A stretch of DNA of 64,000 nucleotides from Novosphingobium beihaiense (GCF_022832375.1 NZ_JALHLG010000005.1:496001-560000), one strand, 5' to 3'. Positions 15,849 to 25,161 are shown, numbered from the stretch's first letter. A program made the numbers and translations. The notes: generated by a model not told the origin, from the sequence alone.

Positions 15849-17026
15849 GCCGTCCGGCGCACGCGGCGAACCACGAGGGCAAAGAGCAAAGCCACAACCA
15901 GCGGCATGAACGGCATGCCGGTGTTCAGTGCGACGGGACGCGCGAGCGCAGGGGCAACGAAAGCCGTCAGAATGCCCAGCTTTTCCCAATCGAGAAAGCC
16001 GCGACGCAGCCCTTCCCCCACCAGCCAGAGTAGAGGGAACGCCAGCAGCACCAGATCGTAATCGAGCGCGAAGGGCGTCACCAGCAGAGCGCCGGTGAGC
16101 GTTGCAGCGCCAAGGCCCGGCGACCATTTGCGTCCACGGCACAAGACGCCAATGCACAAGGCGGTGCCCAAGGCCGCGATCGCCTGCAAGGCATAGGCCG
16201 CTGCCACCGGCGCACCGAGCAGCCGGGCGGCGGCAAACAGGCTCACCATCTTGCCGAACGGCACACTGCCCGCTTCCATCGCAGCCTGCGCCCGGGCGCT
16301 GGCGGCGAGCCATCCGCTCCATATTCCGCCGCCGAATATGAGCACGGACAGACCGGCCAGCAGCAACGCGGTGAGTGCTGCCACGATGAATACTTTCCAC
16401 TCGCGCGTAAGCAGAAGCGCCAGTGGTATAAGCGGCCCGAACTGAGGCTTGATCGTGGCAAGGCCGAACAGAACTCCAGCCAGCACCGGGCGCTTCCCGG
16501 CCAGCAAGACCCCGAGCCCGAGCAGTCCGGCAATGAGAAACGATGTCTGCCCGTGATCGATGACAATCGGCACGGCGGGATAGGCCAGGAACAGCAGCCA
16601 TAGCGGCATGCCGGTCCCTGCCCTTTGCCACCATGGCCGCACTGCGATCAGATAGGCTGTTCCGGTCGCCAGCAGCCAGGCGGCGAGCGCCGGGAAATAG
16701 CCCAGCCATCCCAGCGGCCAGCACAGCGGCAGAAAGGAAGGGGGATAAAAGAACGCGGTGTAGCCGTCTGCCGAAGCGAAATATTGCCGCTGTGCGGCGA
16801 TATGGGCGGCGCCGTCGTAAACGTTCGCCCCCTGATGCAGCATCTGCCCGCTGGTCCAGAAACTGATGAAGTCCGAGCCGAGCAGGAAACCGTTGCGGTC
16901 CACGCCCCCGTGGGAAGCCGCCACCAGAAAGACCAGCATGGCGCTGTTCAGCAGCGCCAGCAGCCACAGGTAGCCTGTGGCCCGGTCCCGCCCCAGCCAG
17001 TCCATTCGTTTTAAATAAGCCCCCAT
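15845..17026 (-). CDS. GT87-family (DUF2029) integral-membrane glycosyltransferase
   Basis: A 393-residue, strongly hydrophobic protein with about ten membrane spans. An early loop contains G-S-D-F-I-S-F-W-T-S-G, the D-F-x-x-F-W motif carried by GT87 enzymes, and F-F-Y-P-P-S-F-L-P follows. GT87 members use polyprenyl-phosphate-linked sugars, for example mannosyltransferases of lipoglycan synthesis in actinobacteria. The donor and acceptor here are unknown. An ATG at 17005 is an alternative start; neither has a strong ribosome-binding site. It is convergent with, and overlaps, the DUF900 lipoprotein gene. Confidence 0.85.
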   Translation of the reverse strand: MGAYLKRMDWLGRDRATGYLWLLALLNSAMLVFLVAASHGGVDRNGFLLGSDFISFWTSGQMLHQGANVYDGAAHIAAQRQYFASADGYTAFFYPPSFLPLCWPLGWLGYFPALAAWLLATGTAYLIAVRPWWQRAGTGMPLWLLFLAYPAVPIVIDHGQTSFLIAGLLGLGVLLAGKRPVLAGVLFGLATIKPQFGPLIPLALLLTREWKVFIVAALTALLLAGLSVLIFGGGIWSGWLAASARAQAAMEAGSVPFGKMVSLFAAARLLGAPVAAAYALQAIAALGTALCIGVLCRGRKWSPGLGAATLTGALLVTPFALDYDLVLLAFPLLWLVGEGLRRGFLDWEKLGILTAFVAPALARPVALNTGMPFMPLVVALLFALVVRRVRRTA

Positions 17027-17155
17027 GCGGGCAGCTTGTGCAACGCCCCGGCGGGGTTGTCCATGGCGCCGCAGCCAGACGGAGCCTGCGATCTTGCCTT
17101 GCTGCGGCGCACAACATAGGGCTTATTCCGAAAAACAAACGGACAGGATCAGCCG

Positions 17156-18001
17156 ATGCAGCGTTTCGAAGGCACCAGCAATTACGTCGCCACCGATGAC
17201 CTCAAGGTTGCGGTCAATGCCGCCGTGCTTCTGCGCCGGCCCTTGCTGGTCAAGGGCGAGCCGGGCACCGGCAAGACCGTGCTGGCCGAACAGATCGCCG
17301 AAAGTCTGGGCGCGCCGCTGATCACCTGGAACGTGAAGTCCACCACCAAGGCGCATCAGGGCCTCTACGAATACGATGCAGTGGCCCGCCTGCGCGACGG
17401 CCAGCTTGGCGACGAGCGCGTGCACGACATTTCCAACTACATCCGCAAGGGCAAGCTGTGGGAAGCCTTCACTGCCCCCAAACTGCCGGTGCTGCTGATC
17501 GACGAGATCGACAAGGCGGACATCGAGTTCCCGAACGATCTTCTCGCCGAGCTCGACCGCATGGCCTTCGATGTCTACGAAACCGGCGAGCACATCGCTG
17601 CCGCCGAACGCCCGATCGTGGTCATCACTTCGAACAACGAGAAGGACCTGCCTGACGCTTTCCTGCGCCGCTGCTTCTTCCACTACATCAAGTTTCCCGA
17701 GCGCGAGACGATGGAAGCGATCATCGACGTGCACTTCCCCGGCATCCAGAAGACGCTGGTGAAGAAGGCCATGGAAGTCTTCTACGAGCTGCGCGAAGTG
17801 CCGGGGCTCAAAAAGAAGCCTTCCACCAGCGAACTGCTGGACTGGCTCAAGCTGCTGATGAACGAGGACATGCCGCTCGACGTGTTGCAGAATCAGGATG
17901 CGGCCAAGGCGATCCCGCCGCTGCACGGCGCGCTGCTCAAGAACGAGCAGGACGTGATGATGTTCGAGCGTCTGGCCTTCATGGCGCGCCGCGGGAATTG
18001 A
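17156..18001 (+). CDS. MoxR-type AAA+ ATPase
   Basis: A 281-residue AAA+ ATPase of the MoxR class. Walker A is G-E-P-G-T-G-K-T at residues 34-41 and Walker B is L-L-I-D-E-I-D-K at about 116-123. A sensor segment follows at I-T-S-N-N-E-K-D-L-P-D-A-F-L-R-R-C. MoxR ATPases act as chaperones, often with a von Willebrand A (CoxE-like) protein, to mature or load metal cofactors into enzyme complexes. Such a partner is encoded at 19527-20708 in the same direction, but with two other genes between. The GFA gene begins two bases after this stop. The client complex is not visible. Confidence 0.93.
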   Translation: MQRFEGTSNYVATDDLKVAVNAAVLLRRPLLVKGEPGTGKTVLAEQIAESLGAPLITWNVKSTTKAHQGLYEYDAVARLRDGQLGDERVHDISNYIRKGKLWEAFTAPKLPVLLIDEIDKADIEFPNDLLAELDRMAFDVYETGEHIAAAERPIVVITSNNEKDLPDAFLRRCFFHYIKFPERETMEAIIDVHFPGIQKTLVKKAMEVFYELREVPGLKKKPSTSELLDWLKLLMNEDMPLDVLQNQDAAKAIPPLHGALLKNEQDVMMFERLAFMARRGN

Positions 18002-18002
18002 T

Positions 18003-18437
18003 ATGACGGCCCCCTATCATGGCCGCTGCAATTGCGGCGCCGTTACCGCCACTTTCGCCTCGGAACCGCTCTGGGTGCGCCAGTGCTGGTGCCGCCAGTG
18101 CCAGCGCGCCGCCGCGGGCAGCGCCACTGTCAATGCGCTGTTTCCGATCGAAGGCATGACGCTGGCTGGTGAGGTGGCGTGGAAAGCCTATGACGCGGCC
18201 AGCGGGAACACGGTGGAACAGGGATTCTGCCCTTCCTGCGGCACGCCGATTTTCGGGCGCAATTCGTCCCGCAAGGATTCGCTGGTCGTCCGGCTCGGTT
18301 TTCTGGATGCCGGGCATGGCCTGAAACCTTCCTCGGTAATCTGGCTCGACGAAGCGCCCGCGTGGGCCGTGATCGACCCGGCGCTGGAACAGTTTGCCCG
18401 CCAGTCTCCTCCGCCCCTGTCTCCCGGCGCGAGCTGA
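18003..18437 (+). CDS. GFA-family zinc-binding protein (glutathione-dependent formaldehyde-activating-like)
   Basis: A 144-residue protein with the zinc-ligand pattern of the GFA family: C-N-C-G near the N-terminus, C-W-C-R-Q-C further on, and C-P-S-C-G-T-P-I near residue 76. The family is named after Gfa of Paracoccus, but most members have no shown activity on S-hydroxymethylglutathione, so the function is open. It follows the MoxR ATPase by one base and precedes the DUF817 gene by three, so the three genes are probably cotranscribed. Confidence 0.88.
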   Translation: MTAPYHGRCNCGAVTATFASEPLWVRQCWCRQCQRAAAGSATVNALFPIEGMTLAGEVAWKAYDAASGNTVEQGFCPSCGTPIFGRNSSRKDSLVVRLGFLDAGHGLKPSSVIWLDEAPAWAVIDPALEQFARQSPPPLSPGAS

Positions 18438-18440
18438 TCC

Positions 18441-19331
18441 TTGGAGCCTCTTTCCGGGCCGCTTCCGGCCTCACACACACGTTTTGGCGCCATCCGCGCA
18501 AGGCTGGAGGCGTTCGAGCCTCGTCCGGGCTGGCGGGCGTGGCTCTATGAATTTCTGCTTTTCGGTTTCAAGCAAGGCTGGGCCTGCCTGTTCGGCGCCT
18601 TGCTGCTGGCCCTCTTGCTGGGAACGCACTTGTTCTATCCGCAGAACGCGGTTCTGGCGCGGTACGACTTCCTGACGCTGAGCGCGCTCACGATCCAGAT
18701 CGCCATGCTGGCGCTGCGGCTCGAAACGCTGGAGGAAGCCAAAGTCATTCTGGCCTTCCATGTGACCGGTACGGTGATGGAACTGTTCAAGACGGCGCAC
18801 GGATCGTGGGAATATCCGGAGGCGAGCCTGCTGCATATCGGCGCCGTGCCGCTGTTCTCGGGTTTCATGTATGCCGCTGTCGGCAGCTATATCGCCCGCG
18901 TCTGGCGTATTTTCGATTTCCGTTTCAGCCACTATCCGCGAGCCGGGTTCACATGGCTGCTGGCAGTGGCGATCTATGTGAACTTCTTCGCGCACCACTG
19001 GCTGCCGGACGTGCGGATTGCCCTGTTCGCCGCGATTGCCCTGCTCTTTGCCCGCACGCGCATCTGGTTCCGGGTATGGCGGCAGGACCGCTGGATGCCG
19101 CTGCTGCTGGGCTGGTTTCTGGTGGCGCTGTTCATCTGGTTTGCGGAGAACATTTCCACGTTCTCGCACGCCTGGATCTATCCCGATCAGCGCAGCGGCT
19201 GGGCCCTCGTCCATCCCGGCAAGCTGGGGGCGTGGTATCTGCTGATGTACATTTCCTTCGTCCTTGTCGCGGCGGTGCATCGGCCGCAACAACGCGCCGA
19301 TACCGGGCAGGCGTTTCCTACAGCGGCATGA
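18441..19331 (+). CDS. DUF817 integral membrane protein
   Basis: A 296-residue membrane protein with about seven to eight spans. Features include F-L-L-F-G-F-K-Q-G-W-A near residue 40, H-V-T-G-T-V-M-E-L-F-K, and G-S-W-E-Y-P. Together with P-L-F-S-G-F-M-Y-A-A-V-G-S-Y and E-N-I-S-T-F these fit the DUF817 family, whose role is unknown. No ATG is available before the first span, so translation probably starts at the TTG at 18441, three bases after the GFA stop; the start is uncertain. The conserved histidines and acidic residues inside the membrane would suit a hydrolase or metal-binding role, but that is speculation. Confidence 0.83.
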   Translation: MEPLSGPLPASHTRFGAIRARLEAFEPRPGWRAWLYEFLLFGFKQGWACLFGALLLALLLGTHLFYPQNAVLARYDFLTLSALTIQIAMLALRLETLEEAKVILAFHVTGTVMELFKTAHGSWEYPEASLLHIGAVPLFSGFMYAAVGSYIARVWRIFDFRFSHYPRAGFTWLLAVAIYVNFFAHHWLPDVRIALFAAIALLFARTRIWFRVWRQDRWMPLLLGWFLVALFIWFAENISTFSHAWIYPDQRSGWALVHPGKLGAWYLLMYISFVLVAAVHRPQQRADTGQAFPTAA

Positions 19332-19526
19332 ATGGGATATGATGGCGGCGATGACCTGCCCCCGCTCTTCCCTCACGCCGCCACAATCCGGCCTGCCGGA
19401 AAGTCACACGGCGTTTGTGGCTGAACCGCGCATTTCCTGGCGGTTCGGGATCGGGCGAGGCACACAATTGCGGCGTTCCGTGTCACGCCGAATGTCACAC
19501 AGGCCCCTTGGGCAAAGGCTGGGCTC

Positions 19527-20708
19527 ATGCTGCTGAACTTCGTCGACGAACTGCGCGCCGCGGGCATTCCGGCTTCGCTCAAGGAGCATCTCGTGCTGCT
19601 CGAAGCGCTGGAGCGGGACGTGATCGAGCAGACGCCCGAGGCGTTCTACTACCTCTCGCGCGCGACGTTCGTGAAGGACGAAGGGCTGCTCGACCGGTTC
19701 GATCAGGTGTTCCAGAAGGTCTTCAAAGGCATCCTAACCGATTACGGCCAGCAGCCGGTCGATATTCCCGAGGACTGGCTGAAGAAGCTGGCCGAACGCT
19801 ATTTCTCCGCCGAGGAGATGGAAAAGGTCAAGTCGCTGGGCGACTGGGACGAGATCATGGAGACGCTCAAGAAGCGGCTTGAGGAACAGCAGAAGCGCCA
19901 TCAGGGCGGCAACAAGTGGATCGGCACCAACGGCACTTCGCCCTTCGGCCATTCGGGCTATAACCCCGAAGGCATCCGCATCGGCGGCGAAGGTAAGCAC
20001 GGGCGCGCGATCAAGGTCTGGGAAAAGCGCGAGTTCGCCAATCTCGACAATTCGAAGGAACTGGGCACCCGCAACATCAAGGTGGCCCTGCGCCGGTTGC
20101 GCCGCTTCGCCCGCGAAGGCGCGGCGGAGGAACTGGACCTCGAAGAAACGATCCGGGGCACCGCCAAGCAAGGCTGGCTCGATGTGGTGATGCGGCCCGA
20201 ACGGCACAATGCGGTGAAAGTGCTGCTGTTCCTCGACGTCGGCGGATCGATGGACCCGTTCATCAAGCTGGTGGAGGATCTGTTCAGCGCGGCCACCGCC
20301 GAGTTCAAGAACATGGAATTCTTCTACTTCCACAACTGCCTTTATGAAGGTGTGTGGAAGGACAACCGCCGCCGCTGGTCGCAGCGCACGCCGACCTGGG
20401 ACATCCTCCACAAGTACGGGCATGATTACAAGGTGATCTTCGTCGGCGACGCAGCGATGAGCCCTTACGAGATCAGCCATCCCGGCGGCTCGGTCGAGCA
20501 TATGAACGAGGAAGCCGGCGCGGTCTGGCTGCAGCGGGTGACGCAGACTTATCCTGCCACCGTCTGGCTCAACCCGGCGCCGGAGCGGCAGTGGCAATAT
20601 TCCGGCTCGACCAAGATGATCCGTAACCTGATGGGCGGGGCGATGTTTCCGCTCACGCTGGAAGGGTTGGAAGCAGCGATGAAGGAACTGACGCGCAAGA
20701 AGAGCTGA
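19527..20708 (+). CDS. vWA-domain protein (CoxE-like), MoxR partner
   Basis: A 393-residue protein with a C-terminal von Willebrand A domain. The MIDAS motif is D-V-G-G-S at residues 237-241, where the usual second position is changed but D-x-G-x-S is kept. The N-terminal half is helical and charged, as in CoxE-type partners of MoxR ATPases, and F-V-D-E-L-R opens the protein. It is expected to work with the ATPase at 17156-18001. The gap of 195 bases before it suggests its own promoter or a long leader. No carbon monoxide dehydrogenase or other obvious client is encoded nearby. Confidence 0.9.
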   Translation: MLLNFVDELRAAGIPASLKEHLVLLEALERDVIEQTPEAFYYLSRATFVKDEGLLDRFDQVFQKVFKGILTDYGQQPVDIPEDWLKKLAERYFSAEEMEKVKSLGDWDEIMETLKKRLEEQQKRHQGGNKWIGTNGTSPFGHSGYNPEGIRIGGEGKHGRAIKVWEKREFANLDNSKELGTRNIKVALRRLRRFAREGAAEELDLEETIRGTAKQGWLDVVMRPERHNAVKVLLFLDVGGSMDPFIKLVEDLFSAATAEFKNMEFFYFHNCLYEGVWKDNRRRWSQRTPTWDILHKYGHDYKVIFVGDAAMSPYEISHPGGSVEHMNEEAGAVWLQRVTQTYPATVWLNPAPERQWQYSGSTKMIRNLMGGAMFPLTLEGLEAAMKELTRKKS

Positions 20709-20716
20709 GATGTCTT

Positions 20717-20733
20717 TGCTATTGGATATAGCA
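20717..20733. repeat. Inverted repeat TGCTAT-N5-ATAGCA
   Basis: A 6-base perfect inverted repeat with a 5-base centre lies in the 72-base gap between the vWA gene and the dioxygenase gene. It is AT-rich compared with its surroundings. It could be an operator for the dioxygenase gene or a weak hairpin; there is no T-run after it. Confidence 0.3.
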
Positions 20734-20780
20734 GGTAATCTTGCGATTGAACCGGCGCGGCGAAGGCCCATCTTCATGCC

Positions 20781-21584
20781 ATGACCAAGTCCATGCCTGC
20801 CCTGTTCGTCGGCCACGGTTCGCCGATGACGATGATCACTGAAAACCCCGAGCGCCGCTATCTGGAATGGCTCGGCCCCCGCCTGCCGCGCCCCGAGGCG
20901 ATCCTGACCGTGACGGCGCACTGGGAAACCAATGGTGCGGCGCATATCACCGATGGCGATCATCCCCGCACGATCCACGATTTCCGTGGCTTTCCCGAAG
21001 AGCTTTACCGCAAGCATTACGCCGCCCCCAACGCCCCAGCCCTGCAAGCACGTATCGAGGAACTGGCGGGACCGGGCCGCGTCGTGCGCGATACCAGCTG
21101 GGGTTTCGATCACGGTGTCTGGGGCGTGCTGGCCATGCTCTATCCCGATGCGGACATCCCGGTCGTGGCAATGAGCGTCGATCGCGCGATGGGGGCTGAA
21201 GCGCACCTTGAGCTGGCCCAGCGTCTGGCACCTTTGCGGGGGGAAGGCGTGATGATCGTGGGCAGCGGCAATATTGTGCACAACCTCGCCCTGTACCGCA
21301 GCACGATGGGCACGGTCCCGGAATGGGCCGACGATTTCCGCAACCGCATCAACGCCGCCGTTGTGGCGAACGACCATGCGGCCCTGACCCGCTTCTCCGC
21401 GGACGACAAGGCCGCGGCGGCGGCGATCAACTCGGCCGAGCATTACCTGCCGCTGCTCTATGCCGTCGGCGCCCGCCTTCCCGGCGACGAGGTGGCGGTG
21501 TTCAACGACAGCATCGATGGCGCCCTGTCGATGACGTCCTACCTCTTCGGAGACGTGACGCCTGCCAAGCCTCAGGACGGATAG
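20781..21584 (+). CDS. YgiD-type 4,5-DOPA extradiol dioxygenase family protein
   Basis: A 267-residue class III extradiol ring-cleavage dioxygenase of the YgiD/DODA family. F-V-G-H-G-S-P-M holds the first metal-binding histidine, W-G-F-D-H-G-V-W the next and G-S-G-N-I-V-H-N-L the last. Enzymes of this type open the ring of L-DOPA or other catechols; the true substrate of bacterial YgiD proteins is uncertain and many bind zinc as purified. The 3' end overlaps the convergent NamZ-like gene by 13 bases. Confidence 0.92.
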   Translation: MTKSMPALFVGHGSPMTMITENPERRYLEWLGPRLPRPEAILTVTAHWETNGAAHITDGDHPRTIHDFRGFPEELYRKHYAAPNAPALQARIEELAGPGRVVRDTSWGFDHGVWGVLAMLYPDADIPVVAMSVDRAMGAEAHLELAQRLAPLRGEGVMIVGSGNIVHNLALYRSTMGTVPEWADDFRNRINAAVVANDHAALTRFSADDKAAAAAINSAEHYLPLLYAVGARLPGDEVAVFNDSIDGALSMTSYLFGDVTPAKPQDG

Positions 21585-22777
21585 AGCAGAATATCGGCAA
21601 TGCTCTCCCGCCAGGCTGCTTCGTCGGGAGCGGCGATAGCGTCGAGATCGCCCGGCAGCGCGGCCCTGTCGTCCACCCATTCGCGCAGGGACGGGCCGCC
21701 GTTGATCACGTCTATGGCCAGACGGTCGAATTCGTATTCGTAAGGAAAATCGCGCCAGATCGGATAGTCCGGCCAGAGATTGCGGATCGCCTTGAACGCC
21801 AGCGCCTGCAACCGCCAGGGCCGGAAGGCCGCGTGATCGTAGAACGGCCCTTCGGCATGGATCATCAGCGCATTGCACAAGGTCTTCTGATGCTTGTGGA
21901 ATGTGGGCTCGAACCAGCATTCGCGCAGCGCGCATCCGGCGAGCCAATCAGGCGCGAGCCGCTCCATCTCCGCCAGGACGGCTCTGGCATCGATATCGGG
22001 CGCGCCGAACAGCACTTCGAGCGGGCGCGTGGTGCCCCGGCCTTCCGAAAGCGTAGTGCCTTCCAGCATCACCGTTCCCGCATAGGCCCGCGCCATGTTC
22101 ACATTGGCGGCATTGGGGCTGGGATTGATCCAGATCCGGCTTTCCGGCCAGCCGAAGCCCGGCGCGGCATCGGGCTGCCAGCCTTCCATGGCGATCACCC
22201 GGTAATCGACATCAAGGTCAAAATGACGGACGAACCAGTGGCCCATCTCGCCCAACGTCAGCCCGTGCCGCATCGGCATAGGCCCGGCACCGACGAAGCT
22301 TTCCTGTCCGGATAGCAGCGTAGTGCCTTCCACTGGGCGTCCGGCGGGATTGGGGCGGTCCAGCACCCAGACGCTCTTGCCCTGCCCTGACGCTGCTTCC
22401 AGCAGGTAGAGCAGCGTCGTCACAAAGGTGTAGATACGGCAGCCCAGATCCTGCAGATCGAACAGGAAGACATCGGCCGTGGACATCATCTGTCCGCTGG
22501 GGCGCCGCACTTGGCCGTAGAGGCTGAAAACCGGGATGCCATAGGCCGGATCGGTCTCGTCGGCGGTCTCGACCATATTGTCCTGCTTGTCGCCCTTGAG
22601 CCCGTGCTGCGGGCCGAAAGCGCTGGTCACGTTCACGCCTGCCGCGATCAGGGCATCGAGCGAATGGACAAGCCCCTCAGTAACCGAAGCGGGATGGGCG
22701 ACGAGGGCCACGCGCTTGCCTTCGAGCGGCTTGCGCAGCGCAGGGTCCGCCAGCAGGCGGTCGATACCGAATTTCAT
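21572..22777 (-). CDS. DUF1343 protein, NamZ-like exo-beta-N-acetylmuramidase
   Basis: A 401-residue protein of the DUF1343 family, whose founding characterised member NamZ removes MurNAc from the non-reducing end of glycan fragments. F-G-P-Q-H-G-L-K-G-D, D-V-F-L-F-D-L-Q-D-L-G-C-R-I-Y-T and D-R-P-N-P-A-G-R are the strongly conserved blocks. With the ATG at 22777 there is no signal peptide, unlike many exported NamZ proteins; the upstream extension is not signal-like either. A cytoplasmic role in muropeptide recycling is therefore an attractive inference. It overlaps the DOMON-like gene by four bases (ATGA). Confidence 0.88.
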   Translation of the reverse strand: MKFGIDRLLADPALRKPLEGKRVALVAHPASVTEGLVHSLDALIAAGVNVTSAFGPQHGLKGDKQDNMVETADETDPAYGIPVFSLYGQVRRPSGQMMSTADVFLFDLQDLGCRIYTFVTTLLYLLEAASGQGKSVWVLDRPNPAGRPVEGTTLLSGQESFVGAGPMPMRHGLTLGEMGHWFVRHFDLDVDYRVIAMEGWQPDAAPGFGWPESRIWINPSPNAANVNMARAYAGTVMLEGTTLSEGRGTTRPLEVLFGAPDIDARAVLAEMERLAPDWLAGCALRECWFEPTFHKHQKTLCNALMIHAEGPFYDHAAFRPWRLQALAFKAIRNLWPDYPIWRDFPYEYEFDRLAIDVINGGPSLREWVDDRAALPGDLDAIAAPDEAAWRESIADILLYPS

Positions 22778-23310
22778 GCGGGGCTGGGTGCCGCAACCTC
22801 TTCCAGGAAGCAAGCCGGATCGTGAAAGTCCGGTGCATCGCCAGTGTGGGAAAGGGCCCAGTAGCTCTTCACGCCCCCCTCTTCCTCAATCACGGCCGTA
22901 GCACCATAGCGCCAGGGCGGCGCAGGAAGACCCCCTGCAGGAATGGCGGCGTCGAAGATCGCCATGTCGCTGCCAAGCCGCATCGTGCACTCCGGCTCTC
23001 GCGGCATCGGGCGTTCGCTCATGCCCTCGCGCCGCTGCGTGAAGTCATAGACGTTCCACCGTTCAGACGGGGAAAGGTTGATCTCGGTGTAGGCCGGGCC
23101 ATCGGGAGACTGCAAGAACAGCTCGAAACAGGTCGTTTGCCACAAACCGTCCGCCCGGCCCTTTCCTGCGAAAGGCGGGACCGAGAGCTTGCCGCAGCCC
23201 ACGATTTTCCATCGTGCGCGCAGCCAGTTGGCGTCAAAACCGATGATCCGGAATTCCACGCTGCGCACGAGGGCAGGCGGATGGGCGGGGTGACAGGTCA
23301 GTACGGCCAT
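22774..23310 (-). CDS. DOMON-like domain protein
   Basis: A 178-residue protein predicted to be a single beta-sandwich of the DOMON-like type. It shows W-Q-T-T-C-F-E-L-F-L, then Y-T-E-I-N-L-S-P-S-E-R-W-N-V-Y-D-F. These blocks resemble carbohydrate-binding DOMON-like proteins described next to cell-wall genes. No signal peptide is seen. The stop overlaps the NamZ-like start, so the two proteins are made together and probably act in the same pathway. It may bind a sugar or muropeptide, but no activity can be assigned. Confidence 0.75.
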   Translation of the reverse strand: MAVLTCHPAHPPALVRSVEFRIIGFDANWLRARWKIVGCGKLSVPPFAGKGRADGLWQTTCFELFLQSPDGPAYTEINLSPSERWNVYDFTQRREGMSERPMPREPECTMRLGSDMAIFDAAIPAGGLPAPPWRYGATAVIEEEGGVKSYWALSHTGDAPDFHDPACFLEEVAAPSPA

Positions 23311-23479
23311 GGGCCATGGCTATATGGCCGGTATTCAAACCGGCAATACCGATGCGTCCGGCCGCCATACCCGGAGCGACCAACGGTTGATACGCCTTGC
23401 CGGTCAAACACAGCTGCGGCTTTGTTTCGCGCGCGCCGCGTGCTAGGCGCGCCGCTCCTGACCACGCCGAAAAAGACCC

Positions 23480-24709
23480 ATGACCTACACATCATCCCTG
23501 CTCCGCCTGCTCGACGAACGCGGCTACCTCCACCAAGTGACCGATGCACAGGGCCTCGATACCCTGGCCGCCAAACAGATCGTGCCGGGTTATGTGGGCT
23601 TCGACGCGACCGCCCCTTCGCTGCATGTCGGCAATCTGGTGTCGATCATGCTGCTGCGCCGGTTGCAGCAGGCCGGGCACAAGCCGATCGTACTGATGGG
23701 CGGGGGAACGACCCGTATCGGCGATCCCACCGGCAAGGATGAAGTCCGCAAGATGCTGACGGATGAGGCGATCGAGGGCAATATCGCCTCGATCCGCACC
23801 GCGTTCGAACGCTTCCTGACTTTCGGGGACGGGCCGACCGATGCCATGATGGTCAACAACCACGATTGGCTGGGTAAGATCGGCTACATCGAGATGCTGC
23901 AGAAAGTCGGCACCCACTTCACCGTCAACCGCATGCTGAGCTTTGATTCGGTGCGCCTGCGGCTTGAGCGCGAGCAGCCGATGACGTTCCTCGAATTCAA
24001 CTACATGATCCTGCAAGGGTACGATTTCCGCCACTTGTGCGACACGCAGGGCGTGCGCCTGCAGATGGGCGGTTCCGATCAGTGGGGCAACATCGTCAAC
24101 GGCGTCGAACTAACCCGCCGCATGGATTCCACCGAAGTCTTCGGGCTGACCACGCCGCTGATCACCAAGGCGGACGGCACCAAGATGGGCAAGTCGGTGT
24201 CTGGCGCGATCTGGCTAAACGAAGGCTCGCTGCCTGCCTACGACTACTGGCAGTTCTGGCGCAATTGCGACGACCGGGACGTGGGCCGCTTCTTGCGCCT
24301 CTTCACCGATCTGCCGCTCGACGAGATTGCCCGGCTCGAAGCGCTGGAAGGCGGCGAGATCAACGACGCCAAGATCGTGCTAGCCAACGAAGCGACCAAG
24401 CTGTGCCGGGGCGAAGAAGCTGCCGCCGCCGCCGAAGCCACCGCGCGCGAGACTTTCGCGGGCGGCGGGCTTGGCGAGGATCTTCCCACCATCGAAGCGG
24501 GCAGCGAAGGCATCCGCCTGGGCGCGGCTTGCACGGCGCTCGGTTTCACCGCTTCCAATGGCGAGGCCAAGCGCAAGATTGCCGAAGGGGCGGTGAAACT
24601 CGACGATCAGACGATGGACGATCCCGGCTTTCTGATCACCGCTGGCGCCGGTGAAATCCGCAAGCTGAGCCTCGGAAAAAAGAAGCACGGCATAATTAAA
24701 GGCAACTGA
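23480..24709 (+). CDS. tyrS: Tyrosyl-tRNA synthetase
   Basis: A 409-residue class I synthetase charging tRNA-Tyr. The HIGH counterpart is H-V-G-N at about residues 49-52 (S-L-H-V-G-N). The KMSKS counterpart is K-M-G-K-S ([10 protein letters not shown]). [13 protein letters not shown] lies between. A C-terminal S4-like RNA-binding domain ([15 protein letters not shown]) closes the protein. The 169 bases upstream hold its promoter region; I see no T-box or other leader structure. Confidence 0.97.
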   Translation: MTYTSSLLRLLDERGYLHQVTDAQGLDTLAAKQIVPGYVGFDATAPSLHVGNLVSIMLLRRLQQAGHKPIVLMGGGTTRIGDPTGKDEVRKMLTDEAIEGNIASIRTAFERFLTFGDGPTDAMMVNNHDWLGKIGYIEMLQKVGTHFTVNRMLSFDSVRLRLEREQPMTFLEFNYMILQGYDFRHLCDTQGVRLQMGGSDQWGNIVNGVELTRRMDSTEVFGLTTPLITKADGTKMGKSVSGAIWLNEGSLPAYDYWQFWRNCDDRDVGRFLRLFTDLPLDEIARLEALEGGEINDAKIVLANEATKLCRGEEAAAAAEATARETFAGGGLGEDLPTIEAGSEGIRLGAACTALGFTASNGEAKRKIAEGAVKLDDQTMDDPGFLITAGAGEIRKLSLGKKKHGIIKGN

Positions 24710-24815
24710 CCGGCAAAAATGCACCGTTCGTCCGGCATGAAACTGCCGGGTTTACCGAATATTGGTGATTTGGCCTCATTGTCGCCTCCTGAGGTCACGA
24801 ACAAAGGCAACGACA

Positions 24816-25154
24816 ATGAGTGCAGGAGCGCAGCTTTCTGTAACCGACAAGCGCCGGGCGGCACGCCATCCGGTAGACTATTCCGTGATCGCCGAGCATC
24901 GCCAGCTCGGCGACCTGAACTTGCACATCGTCAATGTCTCCGCCCAGGGCTTCATGGTTCAGGGCGATCTGGGCCTTGAACGCGGTGAGCGGGTGGTCAT
25001 GCGCCTGCCTGTCGTCGGCCGGATCGAGGCTCATCTGATCTGGGCTCACGAAGGGCGTGCGGGCTTCCAGTTCGAGCGAATCATCCGTGTCGATGACTTC
25101 CTCAAGCTGGTCGATACCCTGCAGCCGAACCCGCGCCTGCGCCCCCGCCGCTGA
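24816..25154 (+). CDS. PilZ-domain protein
   Basis: A small 112-residue protein that is almost only a PilZ domain. D-K-R-R-A-A-R-H-P-V supplies the arginine-rich R-x-x-x-R part, and N-V-S-A-Q-G-F is the D/N-x-S-x-x-G part. Both are the residues that bind cyclic di-GMP in this family, so a c-di-GMP receptor role is likely though the target is unknown. The ATG at 24816 is chosen because the R-x-x-x-R motif then sits near the N-terminus; an upstream in-frame start would add unrelated residues. It stands alone 106 bases after tyrS. Confidence 0.86.
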   Translation: MSAGAQLSVTDKRRAARHPVDYSVIAEHRQLGDLNLHIVNVSAQGFMVQGDLGLERGERVVMRLPVVGRIEAHLIWAHEGRAGFQFERIIRVDDFLKLVDTLQPNPRLRPRR

Positions 25155-25161
25155 CATTCCG

